From assembly GCA_018398815.1 (NCBI GenBank), contig JAFLJL010014656.1, forward strand, positions 2,501 to 66,500: 64,000 nucleotides of DNA, read 5' to 3'. The notes beneath the pieces were generated by a model. That model was given only the letters and a program-made list of their open reading frames with translations. It was not told where the DNA came from and ran no database searches. Positions within the stretch are counted from its first letter, which is position 1; every line of letters begins with the position of its first letter. Made by a program: the position numbers and the translations under genes. The DNA comes from Conus ventricosus. Taxonomy: Eukaryota > Mollusca > Gastropoda > Neogastropoda > Conidae. This document shows positions 12,040 through 22,637 of this stretch, in pieces.

Positions 12040-12193
12040 CCGATTTGGGGTCGTCAGGGCCAGCAATTTTGTTCAATATCAAAAACACAATGCCCGATGG
12101 GGGGTCAGTCAGGTCCCCAATAAAGTTTTAATTTTATACACAGTGCCCGTGGAGTCAGTCAGGTCCAGCAATGTGTTCAATTTTCAAACACTT
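12040..12193 (+). repeat. Tandem 3' splice acceptor region of EGF exon X
   Basis: The sequence before this exon (CCAGCAATGTGTTCAAT, then ATACACAG, then TGCCCGATGGAGTCAGTC) is present about three times, near 12060, 12115 and 12165. The clean copy at 61.3 kb has it once. Each repeat contains a polypyrimidine-poor but recognisable ACACAG acceptor and the first bases of the exon. Confidence 0.6.
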
Positions 12194-12329
12194 TGCCTGA
12201 TGGAGTCAGGTTTAGTGTCCTGGGGGAAGCACGGGTCATCCCTTTATTCGGACTGCAGTGAGAACTGTGGGCATGGACCTGGCAAAAAAAATTCTGTTAC
12301 CAAAAGTTTTGCCCAAAATTTTTATGGTG
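12194..12329 (+). pseudogene. EGF-like exon X, corrupted copy
   Basis: This matches the intact exon at 61354-61482 (GAAGCACGGGTCATCC, CGGACTGCAGTGAGAACTG and GACCTGGCAAAAA are shared). It has extra and missing bases, and the acceptor AG reads TT here. It would encode a cysteine-rich EGF-like unit of a MEGF10/SREC-type receptor. It may be a real exon with bad consensus or a decayed duplicate. Confidence 0.6.
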
Positions 12330-13375
12330 GTTTTTAAAAGAAAAAAAATTCTGCAAAAGTTTTTGGCGGGAGTTTAAAAAGTTTGCAGAATTTTTATGGT
12401 TTGGGGAGTGAAAGAGTTCTGCAAAAAGTTATGGCGGTGGGGAAAGAGTTTTTGCAAATGTTATGGTGGGGAGTGAAAAAGTTCTGCAGAATGTTAAAGG
12501 TGGGGGGAAAAAAAAAAAAAAAAATTTTGCAGAATGTTATGGTGGTGAGTGGGAAAAAGTTTTTTTCAGAAAGTTTTGGGGGTGAGTGAAAGATTTTTGC
12601 GAATGTTTTTGGGGGTGAGGGGAAAGAGTTGTTTCCAGAAGTTTTTTTGGGGGTGGGAAAAAGTTCTGGCCCAAAAAATGTTTTTTGGGGGTTTAGTGAA
12701 AGAGTTTTTTGCAGAAAAAATTTTGGTGGTGAGTTAAAATTCTGCAGAAATGTTATGGTGGTGAGTGAAAAAAGTTTTGGAGAATGTTTTGGTTGTGAGG
12801 GGGAAAGAGTTCTGCAGAATGCAAAGGTGGGAGTGAAAGGTTTTGAAAAGGGGGTTATGGTGTTTAGTGAAAAGAGTTCGCGGAAGGGTTTTAGCGGTGA
12901 GTGAAAGAGTTCTTTAAAAGTTATGATGGTGAGTGAAAGAGTTTTTGGGAGAATGTTGTTGGGGGGTGAGTGAAAGAGTTCTGCAGAAAGTTTTTGGTGA
13001 GTGAAAGAGTTTTTGAAAGGTTTTTGTGGTGAGTGAAAGAGTTCGGGAAAATGTTATTGGGGGGGTGAAAATTCGCAAAAAGTTATGGTGGGAGTGAAAG
13101 AGTTTTGTAGAATGTTAAAGGCGGTGAAGGGAAAAAGTTCTGTAGAATGTTATGGGGGTGAGGGGAAAGAGTTCTGCAGAATGTTTGGTTTGGGGGTGAA
13201 AAAAGTTCTGAGAATTTTTAAAGGTGGTGGGGTGAAAGAGGGTGCAGAATGTTATGGTGGTTTAGTGAAAGAGTTTTTGCAGAATGTTTTGGCGGGGGAG
13301 TGAAAGGGGTTCTGCAAAAATTTTTATGGGTGTGAGTGAAAAAAGTTCTGAAAAATGTTTGGTGGTGATGAAGAA
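12330..13375 (+). repeat. 33-bp minisatellite built from exon X end plus donor
   Basis: About 30 copies of GTGAGTGAAAGAGTT/CTGCAGAATGTTATGG are present, which is the first ~11 bases of the intron joined to the last ~22 bases of exon X. Most copies keep a GTGAGT donor. The clean paralogue at 61483-61545 has only two extra copies. Confidence 0.8.
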
Positions 13376-14590
13376 AGGATGGTTTACAACGAATTTCGCT
13401 ATTTTATTTCTGTTTTCCCCAACCCAAAACTTTTCATAAGTCCAAATGTACCCGCAAATTTAAAACCAGGTCGAAGAGAGGGGGAGATCGTTTTGAGATC
13501 GTTAGAGATGGAATTGGGGGCGCGGGGCGCGCGCATGTGTGTGTTTGGGTGTTGGGGTGTGTGGGTTTTTGTGGGTGTGTGTGTGTGTGTGGTTTTGTGT
13601 GTGGGTTTTTGTGCGGTGGGCGTGCGTTTTCGTGCGTGCGTGCGTGCCCTGCGTTGTGTGGGGGGGTTTTTTTGGGATTTTCGTGTGTGTTTGTGCGCGT
13701 GCGCGCGCGCGCGCGCGCGCGCGTGTGTGTTTTGGGTGTGTGTGTGGTTTTGTGTGTGGGTGTTGTGTTGTTATGGCCCTACAGGTTTTTCAGAAAAGTT
13801 TTAAAATGCCAATTGGGCTTATTTCTTTGACGGGAACTTGAATTTTTTTCCCCCGGGGTAGAACACCCCAAAATTTTGTTTTAATTTTCCCCCGTCTCTT
13901 TGTTCTGGTTTTCACCCATTATAATGAATTTATTATCATTATCAACTCCCGTTATTTTTAATTTTTTGTTTTATCATCATTATAAAAAAAAGTTACCCCT
14001 GTCCATTGCCAAAAAGCTAAAGTTATCATGTTTCAAATCAAGCCTTCTTTTTTATTGCTACAATTTTCATGTTGCAGGTTAATTTTTGGGGGCCCTTGGT
14101 TTTTAAAAATTTTTTACCAAAACACATTGTTGTTTGCACTGGCCATATCTTATGTCAAAGGTCCCATAAACCCTTTTTGCTACGTAAAATTTAAGTCCCC
14201 CGGGAAAAGTGTTTTTTCCATTGTTACGGGCATTATGGTTTTCGAAATAATTTTTTTCTTTTGCCATGTAAAACAAAACATTTTTTTCCCTTTTCCATCG
14301 TTCAAACGCCCTGTTACAAGTCACATTATCATTGTTTCTTCATTATTTATTGTATTACTTTGCGGTGAAAAACTGGCGGGCACCCAAGGGAAAAAGGGGA
14401 AATTTTAAGTCGTTTGGTGAAAAACCTTTCCTGTTCCAACCAAAGCCTTATCCCCCCAAAGACCCAAAAAAAAAAAACGGAATTAAAAAAGTCGATATAT
14501 GACAAAGCTTTCCCCTCCCAAAAAACGCCTTATCCTACGGCCCTGTTTTAAAACATCGTTAAACCCAAAGGCCCCTCTCTTTACAAAAAC
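13376..14590. other. Intron-like DNA after exon X copy; GT/GC tract
   Basis: 13380-14110 is homologous to 61560-62120 (TTTCATAAGTCC, ACCAGG, and ATTATCATTATCAA motifs in the same order). A GT/GC-rich tract lies at 13510-13770. The HINE-like element present at 62134 is absent at the matching point (about 14132). No further gene is seen to 14590. Confidence 0.6.
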
Positions 14591-14770
14591 GTGAGGGGAA
14601 AAAGGAGAGCTGGGCCAGGCCTGTGCTGTCTGGGGGTGACGGCCCCCCACACACTGTGAGGGAGTAGGAGAGCTGACCCGGGGTCGTTCGTCTGGGGTGA
14701 CTCCACACACGTGAGGGGTAGGGAGTGACCAGGGGGTTTTCGTCTAGGAGTGACGACCCTTCCACACAAA
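14591..14770. repeat. About 60-bp minisatellite, 3 copies
   Basis: A unit with CACACGTGAGGGG, GAGCTGACC and GTCTGGGGTGAC recurs three times with length changes. It has no coding content. Confidence 0.7.
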
Positions 14771-14824
14771 ACCCCTTTGTTTTACCTTTACTGAAAACAA
14801 CATCGGTCCCCGCCCCCTTCCCCA

Positions 14825-16560
14825 CCTAATGGAGGGGGGGGAAAGGGGAAAAACTTTTTGGAGAGGTGGGGGAGTGAAATACCATTTGGGGGGTTGGAGA
14901 GTGAAATTCATGTGGAAAGGTTGGGAAGTGAAATACCATGTGGAGAGGGGGGAGGGAAATACCCTGTGGAGAGGTGGGAAAAGTGAAATACCCGTGGAAG
15001 GTGGGGGGAGTGGGAAAAACCATTGGAAAGGGGGGGGAAATAAATTCATGTGGGAGGGGGGGGGGAGGGAAAAACCAGTGGAGAGGGGGGGGGGGAGTGA
15101 AATACCAAAGGGGAAAGGTGGGGGGAAAATGAAATACCATGTGGAGAGGTGGGAGATGAAATACCCCGTGGAGAGGTGGGGGAGGTGAAACACCATGTGG
15201 AGAAGGGGAGAGGAAATACCATGTTGGAAGGTGGGGAAATTAAACAAAAAAAGTGGAGAGGTGGGAGAGTGGAAAAAAACCCTTGTGGGAGGGAAGGAGA
15301 GTGAAATACCTTTTGGAGAGGTGGGAGAGTGAAATAAACCCTGTGGAGAGGGGGGGGATTTTGGAAAAAACCCCTTTGGAGAGGGGGAGAGTGAAATACC
15401 ATTTTGGGGAGGTGGGAGAGTGAAAACCATGTGGAGAGGGGGGGGATTGGGAAAAACCATTTTGGGGAGGTGGGAGAGTGAAATCCATGGGGGGAGGGGG
15501 GAGAGTTTAAATACCAATTGGGGGAAGGGGGGGGGGAAATTTCCAAGTGGAGAAGGGGGGAGAGGGGAAATACCATGTGGAGAAAGGGGGGAGAGTGGGA
15601 ATTTCCATGGGAGAGGGGGAGTTGAAATCCCCCTGTGGAGGGGGGGGGGAGTGGGAAAAACCATGTGGAGAGGGGGGGGAGTGAAATACCAGTGGGGGAG
15701 GGGGAGAGTGAAAAAAACCGTGGAGAGGGGGGGAAAAGGGGGAAATACCATGTGGAGGGGGTGGGGAAAAGTGAAATACCAGGGGGAGAGGTTTGGGAAA
15801 AAGGGGAAAATTTCCATTTTGGGGGAGGTGGGGGGGGGAGAGGGAAAAACCAAAGCGGAGAGGGGGGATTTTAAATACCCTTTGGGGAGGGGGGAGGGGT
15901 GAAATTTCCATGTGGGAAGGGGGGGGAGTTTAAATCCCCTTTGGAGAGGGGGGAAGTGAAAAACCAAAATGGGGAGGTGGGAGAGTGAAATAAACCCTGT
16001 AAAAGGTGGGAAGTGAAATCCCCTGTGGAGGGTGGGGGGAGTGAAATACCAAGTGGAGAGGGGGGGGGAGTGAAATCCCAAAGTGGAGAGGTGGGAGAGT
16101 GAAATACCAATGGAGAGGGGGGGGAAGTGAAAAAAACCATTTGGAGGGGGGGGAGAAAAAAAAACCATGTGGAGGGGGGGAGAATGAAAAAAACATGCGG
16201 AGAGGTTTGGGGGAGGAAAAAACCCTTTTGGGGAGGTGGGAGAAATAAATACCAATTTGGGGGAGGGGAGAGTGGAAAAAACCATGTGGAAGGGGGGGGG
16301 AGGGGAAAAAAACCCCTGTGGAGAGGGGGAGAGTGAAAAAACCATGTTGGAGGTGGGAGAGTGAAATAAACCCGTGGGAAAAGGGGGTTTAGTGGGAAAA
16401 AAAACCCTTGGAAGGTGGGAGAGTGGGAAAAGGAGGGGTAGGGGAGTTAAAAAAACCCATTTTGGAGGGTGGGAAAGAAGTACAAATTTTGGGGAGGGGG
16501 GGGGAGTGAAATACCATTGGAGAGGGGGAGAGGGAAATTAAACCCTATGGAGAGGGGGGG
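14825..16560. repeat. 28-bp G-rich minisatellite, about 60 copies
   Basis: The unit is close to GTGGAGAGGTGGGAG followed by AGTGAAATACCAT. The plus strand is almost all purine with repeated G-runs. A shorter version (ATATGGAGAGGTGGGAG) occupies 23638-24010 at the matching position of the second segmental copy. The long Pro/Ser/Phe open frames on the minus strand are a by-product. Confidence 0.9.
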
Positions 16561-19507
16561 AGAGGGAATGCCTTTTTAAAAAAGGGTTTGGGGGGGGGGG
16601 GTATATAGTTCATAAAAAAAGATTTGGAAGTTCCTTCCTTCCCTACTCTTATCTGTTCAAAACCCCAAAGGGCCCGAACAAGGAAAAAGGGGGGAGGGAA
16701 AAGCATGTCTGCCTGAAGCTAAGGGGAATTAAACTTAAAAAGGGATTGCGCCCCTTAACCCCGGGGCTTAATTTAAAAGGGCGAAACATGAAAGCAAAAG
16801 GGCTCCCCTTTTTCGACTGAAATGATTTGATAGTCCCCCGGTTTTTCCCTTCCCCCCAAAAAAAACGGGAAAAATTTGAGAATTTAAAACCAATCCAAGC
16901 ACCCCCCCCCCCCCCCCCCCCACAACCCCACACATAATCTTCAGGGAGTAAATACAAAACCAGGGGAAAAGCGGGGTTAGTCAACAAAGCCCCCGTCCAT
17001 TGGACGCTTTAAAAAGTAAAAAAGTTGGATGAGGCCCCCAAAGGGAAAAAAGCGTTCCCAAAAAGAACCCCGTATGAGCACGGGGTGAATAGGAATTACG
17101 AGATTTCGAAAGAGGGAGTAGTTGGATTGAACAAAAACCACAAAGCATATTTTTGGGGCCAAACCAAGGAAAGCCCCTTTTGTTTTTTTTTCCGTTTGCA
17201 CTATAATCATGCCTATACATGGCAAAAAGAGAGTTGTGAAACAGTCTTAGTCACAGCATGCCGGTGGGAAATCATCGTGTAGTACAACATTACGAAGCAT
17301 ATCTCGTACACAAACTCAAGGACGCACAGACAACTATGTAGCTGCTGCACTATAATTAGTCCTATGCATGTCAAAAAGATAGCTGTGAAATAATCTTAGC
17401 CACAACGTTTAAGTGCGATTTGTGCGGCCGTTCTCCTTCTGCTCCTGCAAAAGTTCAGCTGCCGACGTCGGCAATAAAAGCTTAATGACATTTAAGGAAA
17501 TGAGATATATGCACGTGATCCCCCAACTTAATGACATTCAAGGAAATGAGATCTGCGCACGTGATCCTCCAACTTAATGACATTTAAGGAAATGGGATAT
17601 ACGCACGTGATCCTCCAAAATGCGGTGGACTACGTGTTCAAAGCTGAACGATTTGGCTCATGGCCACCATACATGTGTCATGATTTCAAGGCCAGATGCA
17701 TTCATCTGAAATGTGAGCCAGACCCGGACTACAGGAACAAAAGATGTTGACGTCCATGCATCGACTGAGCCAACAGAGCCCCCACCCCCAACTTTGTTGA
17801 AATCTGGAGAGCACAGCCGACTCAAGATCTTTCTGCAGATTACCAACAGGAAGTATTTTTGAGACAGCAGAGAGAACGGTACAGAAGCATAAGTCTAAGC
17901 CGGCTCAGAGAACCTTCTGCTGACCACCAACAGTGATCAGTTCTGGAGACTGCAGAGAGAACGCTGCAGAAGCAGCAGTTGTACCAACAGGAATCATTTC
18001 GGGAGACTGCAGAGAGAACGCTGCAGAGGCAACAGTCGAATCAGGCTCAGGGAACCTTCTGCTGATGACCAACAGGAGTCATTTCTGGAGACTGCAGACA
18101 GAACGCAGCAGAAGCAGCAGTCGTACCAGCAGAAATCATTTCTGAAGACTGCAGAGAGAATGGTGCAGAAGCAGCAGTCGTACCAGCAGAAATCATTTCT
18201 GAAGACTGCAGAGAGAATGGTGCAGAAGCAGCAGTCGTACCAGCAGAAATCATTTCTGGAATCTGCAGAGAGAATAGTGCAGAAGCAGGCTCTGCCTGCT
18301 GCGGTAATCCATGGTTGAAGAACGAACGTAAATCAGCGAAAGTTGGAAATGGAAGGACGGGAGATGACGTCAGAAGTGGAGCCAGGAAAGGAGGGAGCTC
18401 ACTTTGTGTTCACTGCCGGTTATGACGTCCCCTGTCAAGGGGCCATCACCCCCAGTCATCTGTACGCCTGGAAGCATGGTTAGCTCCCCTACTCCCTCAA
18501 ATCCTTGAAAGTGAGAGTCCTGACTGTGGGTTTCTGAACACGCCAATATGAATGACGTTAGTTTGTGCAGCTAAGTGAGAGACAAATATCATTCTTTGAC
18601 AACGTGGGTTTCTGAACACGCCAATATGAATGACGTTAGTTTGTGCAGCTAAGTGAGAGACAAATATCATTCTTTGACAACGTGGGTTTCTGAACACGCC
18701 AATATGAATGAAGTCAATTTGTGCAGCTAAGTGAGAGAGAAATACACTTCTTTGACCGCGTGGCATCTTTACGCTAATCTTCATATTGTTACTGTCCATT
18801 GTTACGTCATTATATTGTGGTCAAGTTTTTTTTTTCTTTGTAAGTATTTCATCATTCTGTTATAGACCACATTGGTCTTTGCCATTGTTGAACCATTATG
18901 TTACATGTCCTTGATGTTTTGTCCTTGTTTTTGCTTTTTCCCCCTCATGCTTTAATATCACCATATAACAGATTGTTCTGTAATGGCTTTTATCACATCT
19001 TCCTGTCACAGAGAATACTGTGGTATGCCATTATTACGTTATCATCTTACAGGCCAGTCTGTTCCGTGCCATTTTATATGATCGTGTTACAAGTCTTCTT
19101 CATATTCTTCTACATATTCTTCTGTACCATTATTACATCATCATATTCCAGTCCATTTCCTGCTATTGTTATATCATCATATTCCAGTCCATATTCTTCT
19201 GTGATATTCTTACATCATCATATGACAGGTTGTACTGCTTATTACCATTGTTACATATTGTGTTATATGTTACACTGTTCGTTACCAGCTTTTACAGTCT
19301 AAATGTGAAAAGTCACTCTATTCTTTGGCATTGTTACATCATCATTTTACAGATTCGACTAATTCTGTGCCATTGTTACATTTTCATGTTGTACATTATG
19401 CATTTATTTGTGGCTGCATCATTATGCTACTATTCTTTTTCTATCATTGTCTTGTTTGGGGTTCCATTCGAGCTCAGAAGGTCGTCATTCAGTGTATATA
19501 TGTCCAG
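16561..19507. other. Segmental copy 1, intron with nested minisatellites
   Basis: This is homologous in order to 24010-27041. It holds a ~57-bp repeat (CTTAATGACATTTAAGGAAA, 17480-17625, three copies), a 57-bp repeat (CTGCAGAGAGAA, CAGAAGCAGCAGTCGTACC, about 17930-18290, about six copies), and a 78-bp repeat (GGGTTTCTGAACACGCC, 18520-18765, three copies). A degenerate TTACATCATCATATT repeat covers 18835-19440. No exon is seen until 19508. Confidence 0.7.
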
Positions 19508-19638
19508 GGTGTGTTGATGGATGGGACGGGACCAGTGTTCCACAGCCTGTTCCCCGGGATGTCCCAATCAGCAGTGTAGTCAAGAGTCAGGACAGTGTAG
19601 CCCCTGTAACACTGGCTACACAGGAGACACGTGTACAG
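19508..19638 (+). CDS. EGF-like exon Y1 of a MEGF/SREC-type receptor gene
   Basis: An internal exon with acceptor TATATGTCCAG and donor GTAAGTGAAAA. The translated core includes CSPGCPNQQCSQESGQC and GYTGDTC, the regular cysteine and glycine spacing of the EGF repeats in MEGF10/11 and scavenger receptor F proteins, which are extracellular receptor modules. Compared with exon Y2 (21447-21578, 132 nt) it is one base short near GATGGGACGGGACC, which breaks the frame; this is either a sequence error or a dying duplicate. The exon is phase 1 at both ends, so the module can be duplicated without harming the frame. The gene lies on the plus strand. Confidence 0.7.
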
Positions 19639-19935
19639 GTAAGTGAAAACTGACCACACAGGAGACAGTTATACCGACAACTGTGATGTCAAACTGACCA
19701 CACAGGAGACAGTTATACCGACAACTGTGATGTCAAAGTGACCACACAGGAGACAGTTATACCGACAACTGTGATGTCAAACTGACCACACAGGAGACAG
19801 TTATACCGACAACTGTGAATGTCAAAGTGACCACACAGGAGACAGTTATACCGACAACTGTGATGTCAAAGTGACCACACAGGAGACAGTTATACCGACA
19901 ACTGTGATGTCAAACTGGCAACACAGGGAACACAG
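19639..19935 (+). repeat. 44-bp intronic minisatellite after exon Y1
   Basis: About six copies of ACACAGGAGACAGTTATACC plus GACAACTGTGATGTCAAACTGACC. The start of the unit equals the last bases of exon Y (ACACAGGAGACA) and its end equals the first intron bases (AACTGACC), suggesting the array was seeded from the boundary. Confidence 0.85.
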
Positions 19936-20008
19936 AGCTGCCATGTCACACTGATTGATTGTGTGTGTGTGGGGTGTGTGTGTGTTGTGGTGTGTGTGTG
20001 TGTGGTGG

Positions 20009-20049
<41 letters not shown>

Positions 20050-20922
20050 CTCATAATGTTGTAATTTGCATGTTCTGATTAACAAAATGCAAGGGAAGGA
20101 ATTCCCTCAGTCAGCACCAACAATGACGTCCCCTGCAGTAATTCCACATTGTTTACACACTGCAACCGACTCGAAGGACAGATCCAAGATGTGTTCGAGC
20201 TGGCAGAATCTTGGCTCCTTCGTGTTTTCATCTTGCTTGCTTGTCTATGAACATGATTACAAAACAACAGCTGTCCAATCTTGCGCATCATTTTCGTCAA
20301 AAGATAAATTGTGGCGTGAGAACTTACCCAATATGTTTTGGTGTAGAATCAGAGTACGCATCCGGTCCAGACAGGGTTTTAAATTCATCCCGCGAGATCT
20401 ACAATAACATTGTATAAATGAAGGGTGTGACTACAAAAATGATCCCATTAAATTATGGTTCAGAGTTCTGGTTCTGTGGACGTAACTGATAAGATCGTTC
20501 AGACTTCACTGTTCCTAGTTTAACATGTTCTAATGAAGTACCAAAATTTTCACAGAATAGTCACATTTTCAGTTATATGAACGTTGGTATTTTGTGTTTT
20601 CTGCATGTTCTCTTATACGAAAAATGAACATGGAGAATAACACTGCAATCTGTGCAGAAAATTACCTCCCTGATGGAACGATGTTGTTTTCCATCGTGAA
20701 CTGTCTGAGAAGGCGGATTTCATAATTCGTTCAATCTTGACAGAAAAAATGTGCTGTCCCTTGTACGTATGTAGCTGTAGAAGTATTTCTTTGTGCTGTG
20801 TAAGGTGAATCATGAAAATCCGCTGACAGCGAAAGGGAGGAGTCTTACGCTATGATTATTCTCAGCTCATGCGTGGAAAAACGTATTACGGAAAATAAGT
20901 TTATGTTGTCTTCCATTTTCAG
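19936..20922. other. Intron; GT and GA microsatellites
   Basis: GT tract 19961-20008 and GA tract 20012-20050. The remainder is homologous to 27300-28390 and has no exon I can support. Confidence 0.6.
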
Positions 20923-21007
20923 ATTGTCAAGACAACTACTATCAGATGTTGTCTTCTATTTTCAGATTGTCAAGACAACTACTGCCAGATGTTGTCTTCT
21001 ATTTCAG
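20923..21007 (+). repeat. Duplicated 3' splice acceptor before exon Z1 (3 acceptors)
   Basis: The unit GATGTTGTCTTCTATTTTCAG plus ATTGTCAAGACAACTACTAC occurs three times. Acceptor AGs end at 20922, 20965 and 21007, spaced 43 and 42 bp. Each copy carries a polypyrimidine tract, an AG and the first ~25 bases of exon Z. Use of an upstream acceptor would add 42 or 85 nt; the added 85 nt shift the frame. Confidence 0.8.
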
Positions 21008-21109
21008 ATTGTCAAGACAACTACTACCAGACCAACAATGGCACATGCGCCTCGTGCAGCTCTAACTGTCAGTCACAGAGCTGTGCCAGTCCAACAGGCA
21101 GATGTAACG
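21008..21109 (+). CDS. EGF-like exon Z1 of the same receptor gene
   Basis: An exon of 102 nt (34 codons), phase 1 on both sides, with acceptor ATTTCAG and donor GTCAGTCGG. The translation has the pattern DCQDNYYQ, then GTCASCSSNCQSQSC and GRCNG, a half-length EGF-like module. The conserved cysteines and the following exon Y2 place it in a multi-EGF extracellular domain. The frame is intact. Only the last of the three tandem acceptors fits this length. Confidence 0.8.
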
Positions 21110-21304
21110 GTCAGTCGGTGATGGAGTTTTTTCTTTGGTTTGTTGTTGTAATTAAATCTCTTTCGCGTTCGGCCAGTTTTATAAGTTCTCTATAATCCAG
21201 TATTTTTCGGACAAATAAAACATTCAATGATAAGTGCCTGCAGAAGTGTAGTCATCTAAATGTGTGTGGCTGCATGTCTGTATTTCAGTTTATACACACA
21301 CGCT

Positions 21305-21372
<68 letters not shown>

Positions 21373-21446
21373 TGCGAGTGAGTGAGTGTGTGAAATTATT
21401 GTTCATTTGAGCTCGGAAGATCGTCATTCAGTGTTTATATGTCCAG
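21110..21446. other. Intron with GT microsatellite
   Basis: A short intron of 337 bp between exons Z1 and Y2. A (GT)n tract occupies about 21308-21367. The 3' end TTTATATGTCCAG is the acceptor of Y2. Confidence 0.7.
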
Positions 21447-21578
21447 GGTGTGTTGGTGGACGGTACGGGGACCAGTGTTCCACAGCCTGTTCCCCGGGAT
21501 GTCCCAATCAGCAGTGTAGTCAAGAGTCAGGACAGTGTAGCCCCTGTAATACTGGCTACACAGGAGACACGTGTACAG
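21447..21578 (+). CDS. EGF-like exon Y2, intact
   Basis: 132 nt, 44 codons, phase 1-1, with acceptor ATGTCCAG and donor GTAAGTGAAAA. It translates to an EGF module with CVGGRYGDQC, CSPGCPNQQCSQ and GYTGDTC. Eight cysteines are visible, the laminin-type/EGF arrangement of MEGF10 and SREC proteins, which bind ligands outside the cell. It is the cleanest of four Y copies (19508, 21447, 27042, 29606). The order Y-Z-Y is kept in the second segmental copy. Confidence 0.85.
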
Positions 21579-22137
21579 GTAAGTGAAAACTGACCACACA
21601 GGAGACAGTTATACCGACAACTGTGATGTCAAAGTGACCACACAGGAGACAGTTATACCGACAACTGTGATGTCAAAGTGACCACACAGGAGACAGTTAT
21701 ACCGACAACTGTGATGTCAAAGTGACCACACAGGAGACAGTTATACCGACAACTGTGATGTCAAAGTGACCACACAGGAGACAGTTATACCGACAACTGT
21801 GATGTCAAAGTGACCACACAGGAGACAGGTATACTGACAACTGTGATGTCAAACTGACCACACAGGAGACAGTTATACCGACAACTGTGATGTCAAACTG
21901 ACCACACAGGAGACAGTTATACCGACAACTGTGATGTCAAACTGACCACACAGGAGACAGGTATACCGACAACTGTGATGTCAAAGTGACCACACAGGAG
22001 ACAGTTATACCGACAACTGTGATGTCAAAGTGACCACACAGGAGACAGTTTTACCGCAACTGTGATGTCAAAGTGACCACACAGGAGACAGTTATACCGA
22101 CAACTGTGATGTCAAACTTGCAACACAAGGAACACTG
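21579..22137 (+). repeat. 44-bp intronic minisatellite after exon Y2, about 12 copies
   Basis: The same unit as at 19639-19935, nearly identical from copy to copy (one GGTATACC variant), implying recent expansion or homogenisation. It ends with AACTTGCAACACAAGGAACAC, the same exit sequence as after Y1. Confidence 0.9.
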
Positions 22138-22204
22138 TGCACAGGATGCAAACACAAACATACATACAGATGCGCATCCACCAACCTTTGACCTCCCTCC
22201 ACAC

Positions 22205-22256
<52 letters not shown>

Positions 22257-22273
22257 CACACCACACACACGCA

Positions 22274-22361
<88 letters not shown>

Positions 22362-22381
22362 TACACGCGCGCGCGCACTCC

Positions 22382-22441
<60 letters not shown>

Positions 22442-22455
22442 ATAAACACACAACA

Positions 22456-22488
<33 letters not shown>

Positions 22489-22509
22489 ACACGCTCACAT
22501 ACACACACA

Positions 22510-22557
<48 letters not shown>

Positions 22558-22568
22558 TCACATGCACA

Positions 22569-22613
<45 letters not shown>

Positions 22614-22637
22614 ACACGCACATTCACACCACACACA
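22138..22637. repeat. CA/CG microsatellite running into gap
   Basis: (CA)n with CACG interruptions starts at about 22202 and continues to the gap. It is the matching partner of 29960-30965. Open frames in it are pure Thr-His or Cys-Val and are not genes. Confidence 0.95.

Larger units (their letters stand above)
6160..17000. other. Low-quality consensus interval
   Basis: Homopolymers of A, C, G and T are strongly over-represented, and known repeats are corrupted compared with their clean copies (the satellite at 62.4-64 kb and the EGF exon at 61.35 kb). Open frames in this stretch should not be trusted. The boundaries are approximate. Confidence 0.7.

Noticed and set aside
14744..16345. A 533-codon minus-strand open frame rich in Pro, Ser and Phe
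   Set aside because: It is the translation of a purine-rich 28-bp minisatellite in a low-quality interval; no start context, splice sites or non-repetitive coding sequence.
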